Assembly: GCA_937876205.1 (NCBI GenBank) | Contig: CALEII010000044.1 | Span: 15,672-79,671 of the forward strand | Direction: 5' to 3' | Length of the DNA: 64,000 nucleotides | Origin: an uncultured Clostridia bacterium | Lineage (GTDB): Bacteria > Bacillota > Clostridia > Oscillospirales > Acutalibacteraceae | In this document: positions 59,190 through 64,000 of the stretch, piece after piece | Position numbering within the stretch: the first letter of the stretch is position 1 | Layout of the letters: each line of letters opens with the position of its first letter | The notes under the pieces: model-generated | What the model saw: only the letters and a program-made list of their open reading frames with translations | Database searches by the model: none | What the model was told of the DNA's origin: nothing | Position numbers and translations under genes: made by a program

Positions 59190-61370
59190 ATGAAAAATAT
59201 CAAAAATGCTCAGTGGATTAAAAGCCCTAAGGTAGTTGAAGACGCATCCTGTGAATTCTCAAAAGAATTCACCGTAAAAAAGCCTGTAAAAGCAGCAAAA
59301 CTTGAAGCAACAGCCTACGGTGTATACAATGTGGAGCTGAATGGAGTAAAGGTGGGGGATTATATCTTTGCTCCCGGCTGGACCTCCTATCAGGCACATC
59401 TTCAGGTAGAGACTTATGATATTACATCTTTATTAAAAGAAAACAATACAATCATAATCGGTGTTGCTCCCGGTTGGAAGGGTATGACCCATTTCAATTC
59501 TTCAAAGCTTCAGCACAAATTCCTCGGTGTAGGTGATACTGCCGTTCTTGCTGCAATTGAAATTGAATATGAAGACGGAACAGCCGAAACAATATACACA
59601 GACGAAAGCTGGCTGAGCAGTAAGGGCAAGACAGTATATTCACATCTTTATAACGGATATACATATGATGCAAATTTCGTTGACAACGCTCCCGGACAGG
59701 CAGTCCCCTTCCCCTGCAGCAACAAAAACCTTATTGACCGTGTAGGCGAAAAAATAACCGAGCACGAATATATTCCGGTCAAAGAAATCATCATAACTCC
59801 CAAGGGCGAGACTGTTCTCGACTTCGGTCAGAATATGACGGGTTATGTTCAGTTTAAAATCAAGGGCAACAAGGGTGAAAAGGCAACAATTTATCACGCA
59901 GAGGTTCTTGATGCTGACGGCAATTTCTACCGTGACAATTACAGAAGCGCAAAGGCAGAAGCAACATTCGTCTGTGACGGTGAAGAACATATCTTCAAGC
60001 CTGCATACAACTTCTTCGGTTTCCGTTATGTAAAGCTTGAAAACTTCAGCGATGAAATCAAAAAAGAGAATTTCACAGCAATAGTTGTTCATTCTGATAT
60101 CAAGAGAACAGGCTATTTTGAGTGTTCAGATGAAAGAATCAACAAGCTTTTCAGCAATATAATATGGGGTCAGAAGGGTAACTTCCTTGATGTGCCCACA
60201 GACTGTCCTCAGCGTGATGAAAGACTCGGCTGGACAGGTGATGCTCAGGTTTTCGTTAAGACTGCATCCTACAACTTCGATGTTGAAAAATTCTTCATCA
60301 AATGGCTTGCTGACCTGAGAGCTGACCAGACAAACTGGGGTGCCGTTCCTCACGTTATACCCAATGTATTCCAGCCTGATGACGAATGCTCCGCCGCTTG
60401 GGCTGATGCGGCAACAATCTGTCCCTGGCAGATTTATCTGACATACGGCAACAAAGAAATCATCAAAGCTTCTCTTCACTCAATGGCAGATTACCTTGAA
60501 TATATTGAAAATCATACCTGGGACAATATCTGGGCAAGAGGTCATCACTTCGGCGACTGGCTCAATCTTGACGGCTCAAGCCCTGAAGACTGCAGTCACG
60601 GCACAGACAAAGACCTTATCGCAACAGCGTATTTCATTTATTCAAGCTCAATTTACATCAAGGCTTGCGAGCTTTGCGGTGAAGATGCAGGTCACTACCC
60701 TGAAATGCGAGAGAATTTCATAAATGCATTCAGAAATAAATATATGAAGGACGGCAGAATCACTGACGAATACGCTACACAGACTGCTTGTGTTCTTGCC
60801 TGCCATTTCGGCATCAGTGACAATATTGCTGAAACTGCAAAACAGCTTAACGAGCTTGTAACAGAATGCGGACATCTGAAGACAGGCTTTGTGGGTACAC
60901 CGTATCTTCTTCACGCTCTGAGTGACAACGGTTACACAAAGACCTCTTACGACCTTCTTCTTCGTGAAGAATATCCCGGCTGGCTCTTCTCAGTTAAAAT
61001 GGGAGCTACCACCATATGGGAGCACTGGGACAGTATGCGTGAAGACGGTTCAATGTGGAGCACATCAATGAACTCATTCAATCACTACGCTTACGGCTCC
61101 GTTGCAGACTGGCTTTACGGTGATGCAGCAGGTATAAAGATTGATGAGAGTAAACCCGCATTTGAGCATATCATCTTCGCTCCCCTTACAGACGACAGAC
61201 TCAGCTTTGTCAAGGCATCAATCGAATCAAGACACGGCACTGTAAAATCAGAATGGAAAAGAGAAAACGGCAAGGTTTCATATTTCTTCACAGTTCCCGC
61301 AGGTTGCACGGCAACTGTTATAATTGACGGCAAGGAAACAGAAGTTACAGAAGGCGAATATCAGTTTTAA
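59190..61370 (+). CDS. alpha-L-rhamnosidase, GH78
   Basis: 726 residues with the GH78 architecture: N-terminal beta domains (about 1-310, FTVKKPVKAAKLEATAYGVYNVELNG; FGFRYVKLENF), an (alpha/alpha)6 catalytic domain with DCPQRDERLGWTGDAQVF (about 338-355, general acid Glu in the QRDERLGW box) and WEHWDSM, and a C-terminal beta domain. It removes terminal rhamnose from pectin side chains or flavonoid glycosides. No signal peptide, so it should act in the cytosol on imported oligosaccharides. AAAAGGAG precedes the ATG. It is divergent from mraZ and shares its control region. Confidence 0.92.
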   Translation: MKNIKNAQWIKSPKVVEDASCEFSKEFTVKKPVKAAKLEATAYGVYNVELNGVKVGDYIFAPGWTSYQAHLQVETYDITSLLKENNTIIIGVAPGWKGMTHFNSSKLQHKFLGVGDTAVLAAIEIEYEDGTAETIYTDESWLSSKGKTVYSHLYNGYTYDANFVDNAPGQAVPFPCSNKNLIDRVGEKITEHEYIPVKEIIITPKGETVLDFGQNMTGYVQFKIKGNKGEKATIYHAEVLDADGNFYRDNYRSAKAEATFVCDGEEHIFKPAYNFFGFRYVKLENFSDEIKKENFTAIVVHSDIKRTGYFECSDERINKLFSNIIWGQKGNFLDVPTDCPQRDERLGWTGDAQVFVKTASYNFDVEKFFIKWLADLRADQTNWGAVPHVIPNVFQPDDECSAAWADAATICPWQIYLTYGNKEIIKASLHSMADYLEYIENHTWDNIWARGHHFGDWLNLDGSSPEDCSHGTDKDLIATAYFIYSSSIYIKACELCGEDAGHYPEMRENFINAFRNKYMKDGRITDEYATQTACVLACHFGISDNIAETAKQLNELVTECGHLKTGFVGTPYLLHALSDNGYTKTSYDLLLREEYPGWLFSVKMGATTIWEHWDSMREDGSMWSTSMNSFNHYAYGSVADWLYGDAAGIKIDESKPAFEHIIFAPLTDDRLSFVKASIESRHGTVKSEWKRENGKVSYFFTVPAGCTATVIIDGKETEVTEGEYQF

Positions 61371-61386
61371 TTAAAAATCAAGCACT

Positions 61387-61422
61387 AAAAAACTCCGGAG
61401 TCTTACGGCTTCGGAGTTTTTT
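61387..61422 (+). terminator. terminator of GH78 gene
   Basis: AACTCCG / CGGAGTT stem with an imperfect upper helix and T6 tail. Confidence 0.8.
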
Positions 61423-61443
61423 ATTACATTCTTGTAACATCTG

Positions 61444-61472
61444 TTGACTTTTAAAATTTACGATGATACTAT
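61444..61472 (+). promoter_or_regulatory. promoter of the 61493 gene
   Basis: TTGACT (61444-61449), 17-base spacer, TACTAT (61467-61472). Confidence 0.55.
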
Positions 61473-61492
61473 TAAAAAAAAGGGGCATTTTT

Positions 61493-62443
61493 ATGAAAAT
61501 ACAAAAGGATAAAAAAACAATTATCATTGTTGTTTTAACATCAATCGTGTTTTTTGCATTAGCATATTTTGCAGGTCCTTATTTAATTGCACATTTAATC
61601 TTCGGACCATCTGAAGTGCCTGAAGATGAAAAAATCGTTGAATTTTCTGACGGCTCTGTTCTTAAACGAGAAGGCGGACCGACATATACCCACACCCTGT
61701 TCGGAGAATATGCAATCGTGTATGGCGACAATTCTTTTGAAAGCAGACTTACTTATCTCGGTGAAGATAAAAATATATCCACTGAATGGGGAAAGTTTTT
61801 CAAATACGCATTCTCCGATGACGGATACATTGCATTCCGTTTTCTCGACAAGGATGATACATACGATGCTGAACATATTGAAGATGAAACAACATTATAT
61901 ATATTCAATGCTGACGAAATAACTGATGATAAAAATATTCTTTACGATTGCAATACAGACACAATGCTTGAGTTTGACTCGATGAATAAGCTGTGTGACT
62001 ACTGCACAAAAAATAATATTCAGTTAGGATTATGGTACTACCCCACCGGCTACAGTTCAAATCCCGAAGAAATTTATATTGATCTTAACGGTTGGCAACT
62101 TACTTTGAATAAGACAGAATATTATGAAACAGTTTATCAGGATTCAACACTATTGTTTGCAGGTACTATTGATAGATATTTTGTCACAGACCGATATTTG
62201 TCTTTCCGATTCAGACATCTTGAAGGGTATGACTATGAAATAGAAGAAAACCCGATTATAGAATATAATCCGCAAAATGTTATCGGCAAAAAATTTTTTC
62301 TTGATATTTACACCGAAGCTTTTGTTTTTATTGACACTCAGACAGATGAATACATAATTTTTGACAGTCAAAAGGAAGTAAACGAATACGCAGAGTCACT
62401 GAATATAAAACCTGATTGGCAAAAAATAAAATATCCGGACTAA
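61493..62443 (+). CDS. hypothetical anchored protein
   Basis: 316 residues from ATG 61493 (AGGGGC upstream); an in-frame ATG at 61463 lies inside the promoter. One N-terminal TM segment (about 8-30, IIIVVLTSIVFFALAYFAG) is followed by a soluble outer domain rich in acidic and aromatic residues (DDGYIAFRFLDKDD, DRYLSFRFRHLEGY). The two halves share the pattern F/Y-RF...(D/E), suggesting an internal duplication. Family not recognised. Confidence 0.7.
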   Translation: MKIQKDKKTIIIVVLTSIVFFALAYFAGPYLIAHLIFGPSEVPEDEKIVEFSDGSVLKREGGPTYTHTLFGEYAIVYGDNSFESRLTYLGEDKNISTEWGKFFKYAFSDDGYIAFRFLDKDDTYDAEHIEDETTLYIFNADEITDDKNILYDCNTDTMLEFDSMNKLCDYCTKNNIQLGLWYYPTGYSSNPEEIYIDLNGWQLTLNKTEYYETVYQDSTLLFAGTIDRYFVTDRYLSFRFRHLEGYDYEIEENPIIEYNPQNVIGKKFFLDIYTEAFVFIDTQTDEYIIFDSQKEVNEYAESLNIKPDWQKIKYPD

Positions 62444-62445
62444 CA

Positions 62446-62476
62446 AAAAAACCGAAGTCAGATGACTTCGGTTTTT
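62446..62476. terminator. bidirectional terminator
   Basis: A 10-bp stem ACCGAAGTCA / TGACTTCGGT with A- and T-runs between the 61493 gene and purL. Confidence 0.85.
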
Positions 62477-62485
62477 ATTTTTGAA

Positions 62486-64000
62486 TTACTTGAAATATTC
62501 AACAGCAGATGCGAACATGCCGATATTGAAATCACCGTCAACATTCTTATAAAGACCGTGGCCGATTCTTTCTGAATGGCCCATCTTACCGAATACTCTG
62601 CCGTCGGGTGATGTGATACCCTCGATAGCGCATACGGAGTTGTTGGGATTGAAGTGAATATCAGCAGTGGGCTTGCCTGTAAGGTCAACATACTGTGTAG
62701 CAATCTGACCGTTTGCAGCAAGCTCCTTAACAAGCTCGTCTGAACAGAGGAATCTGCCTTCACCGTGTGAAATGGGCACTGTGTAAACATCGCCCACATT
62801 TGTATTCATAAGCCAGGGTGACTTGTTTGATGCAATTCTTGTTCTTACAAGTCTTGACTGATGTCTGCCGATTGTGTTGTATGTGAGTGTCGGGCAGTTT
62901 TCATCAGTATCAATAATTTCACCGTAAGGCACAAGACCGAGCTTGATGAGAGCCTGGAAGCCGTTACAGATACCTGCCATAAGACCGTCACGGTTCTTGA
63001 GAAGCTCGTGAACCTGCTCCTTGACAGCACCGTTACGGAAGAATGCGGTAATGAACTTACCTGAGCCGTCGGGCTCGTCACCGCCTGAGAAACCGCCGGG
63101 GATGAAGATAATCTGTGACTGCTTGACCTTTTCAGCGAATGCATCAACTGATTCTGCAATAGCATGAGCTGTGAGATTCTTTATAACAAAGATTTCAGGG
63201 TCTGCACCTGCAGTCATAAGAGCCTTTGCTGTGTCAAATTCACAGTTTGTGCCGGGAAATACAGGAATAAGCACCTTGGGCTTTGCAACCTTGATTGCGG
63301 GAGCAACTCTTGACTGAGCATTGTATGAGAATGTCTCGATTTCCTTTTCACCCTGCTTGATATTACAGGAGAAAATGGGCTCAAGCTTGTTTTCATAGAT
63401 ATCAAGAAGTGCTGAAAGCTCAATTTCGTCATTGCCGTACTTGATTGTTTCTTCAAGGCAAGTATGACCGAGAACTGCACCGATTTCGTCTTCAGTTGTG
63501 AGTTCAAGAATGAATGCACCGTAGTTATAACCGAAGATATCGTCAATTTCAAACTCTTCGTTATATTCAAAGCCGATGCCGTTACCGAAGCACATCTTCA
63601 TAACTGCTTCTGCGATACCACCGTAAGTGGGAGTATAACAAGCAGCAACCTTACCCGCTTTGATAAGTGCATAAACTTCATCAAAGAGTTTCTTTTCTGA
63701 TTCAGCTGTGGGAAGACCGTTTTCGTCATATTCAGGCTTCAGGATAACAACCTTATGCCCTGCTGACTTGAATTCGGGAGAAACAACATCATTCACATTG
63801 CCTGTTGTAACAGCAAATGAAACGAGTGTGGGAGGAACATCAATGTCTTCAAATGTACCGCTCATTGAGTCCTTACCGCCGATTGATGCGATTTCATAAT
63901 CCATCTGAGCCTTGAAAGCACCGAGAAGTGCTGAGAGAGGCTGACCCCAACGTGCAGAATTCTTTTCAGGCTTTAAGAAATATTCCTGGAATGTAAGATA
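62486..64000 (-). CDS. purL: phosphoribosylformylglycinamidine synthase, C-terminal part
   Basis: The frame is open to the window edge, giving 504 visible residues of the long single-chain form. The visible part begins with WGQPLSALLGAFKAQM and IGGKDSMSGTF (ATP-binding catalytic domain) and ends with a class I glutamine amidotransferase domain: LIPVFPGTNCEFDT, FIPGGFSGGDEPDGSGKF, GICNGFQALIKLG (nucleophile Cys) and ISHGEGRF (His and Glu). It makes FGAM in purine synthesis, using ammonia channelled from glutamine. The start lies beyond position 64000. Confidence 0.95.
   Translation of the reverse strand, partial: YLTFQEYFLKPEKNSARWGQPLSALLGAFKAQMDYEIASIGGKDSMSGTFEDIDVPPTLVSFAVTTGNVNDVVSPEFKSAGHKVVILKPEYDENGLPTAESEKKLFDEVYALIKAGKVAACYTPTYGGIAEAVMKMCFGNGIGFEYNEEFEIDDIFGYNYGAFILELTTEDEIGAVLGHTCLEETIKYGNDEIELSALLDIYENKLEPIFSCNIKQGEKEIETFSYNAQSRVAPAIKVAKPKVLIPVFPGTNCEFDTAKALMTAGADPEIFVIKNLTAHAIAESVDAFAEKVKQSQIIFIPGGFSGGDEPDGSGKFITAFFRNGAVKEQVHELLKNRDGLMAGICNGFQALIKLGLVPYGEIIDTDENCPTLTYNTIGRHQSRLVRTRIASNKSPWLMNTNVGDVYTVPISHGEGRFLCSDELVKELAANGQIATQYVDLTGKPTADIHFNPNNSVCAIEGITSPDGRVFGKMGHSERIGHGLYKNVDGDFNIGMFASAVEYFK

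Overview
This window reads as chromosomal DNA of a low-GC Gram-positive anaerobe, most likely a gut Clostridia member of the Oscillospirales/Ruminococcaceae type. The basis is the Firmicutes-style ribosome binding sites and consensus sigma-A promoters (TTGACA-17-TATAAT), a diaminopimelate-type murein pathway, DUF4317 and YerC/TrpR-like families, three secreted proteins ending in dockerin-type EF-hand pairs, and several plant/host-glycan glycosidases. This is inference from gene content; no rRNA is present to confirm it.

Layout. 1-3.5 kb (minus): start of a zinc-finger Clp-type ATPase, hslO, a methyltransferase, a TrpR-like regulator and an unusual double-length ThyX. 3.5-11.4 kb: a small membrane protein, trmO-NUDIX, tRNA-Ser(CGA), a MATE exporter, two alpha/beta hydrolases, a DUF4317 protein and a flavin reductase. 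11.4-19.6 kb: an amino-acid:sodium symporter, then a plus-strand glycan block (GH29 fucosidase, nitroreductase, GH141-like beta-helix protein), then a two-gene unit of a tandem flavodoxin-type Fe-S flavoprotein and a CARF plus PD-(D/E)XK nuclease of the Card1/DUF1887 family with no CRISPR locus in view. 19.7-30.4 kb: a large phosphodiester glycosidase/repeat/dockerin protein, yebC, a small dockerin protein, an SH3-PBP1A-ruvX operon, and a secreted protein with a complex leader region containing a tetranucleotide repeat, palindromic repeats and a terminator-like hairpin. 30.4-35.3 kb: tRNA-Lys(TTT), secG and a divergent type IIA topoisomerase pair. 35.4-44.4 kb: Fe-S aldo/keto reductase, beta-propeller-like membrane protein, a secreted beta-helix/InlB-repeat protein, a Cof phosphatase, a third dockerin protein, proS, a HAD phosphatase and acpP.

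44.5-58.9 kb is a long minus-strand division and cell-wall (dcw) cluster in the order mraZ, rsmH, ftsL, PBP with PASTA, murE, murF, mraY, ftsW, murG, murA, ftsQ, ftsZ. It lacks murD, murC, murB and ftsA, which must lie elsewhere. 59-64 kb holds a GH78 rhamnosidase, a small anchored protein of unknown role and the 3' two-fifths or so of purL, cut by the window edge.

The most unusual items are the orphan Card1-like nuclease, the two-domain ThyX whose signature motif is split between its halves, the divergent topoisomerase with Ala at the quinolone-critical serine position, and the repeat-rich leader at 29.9-30.2 kb.
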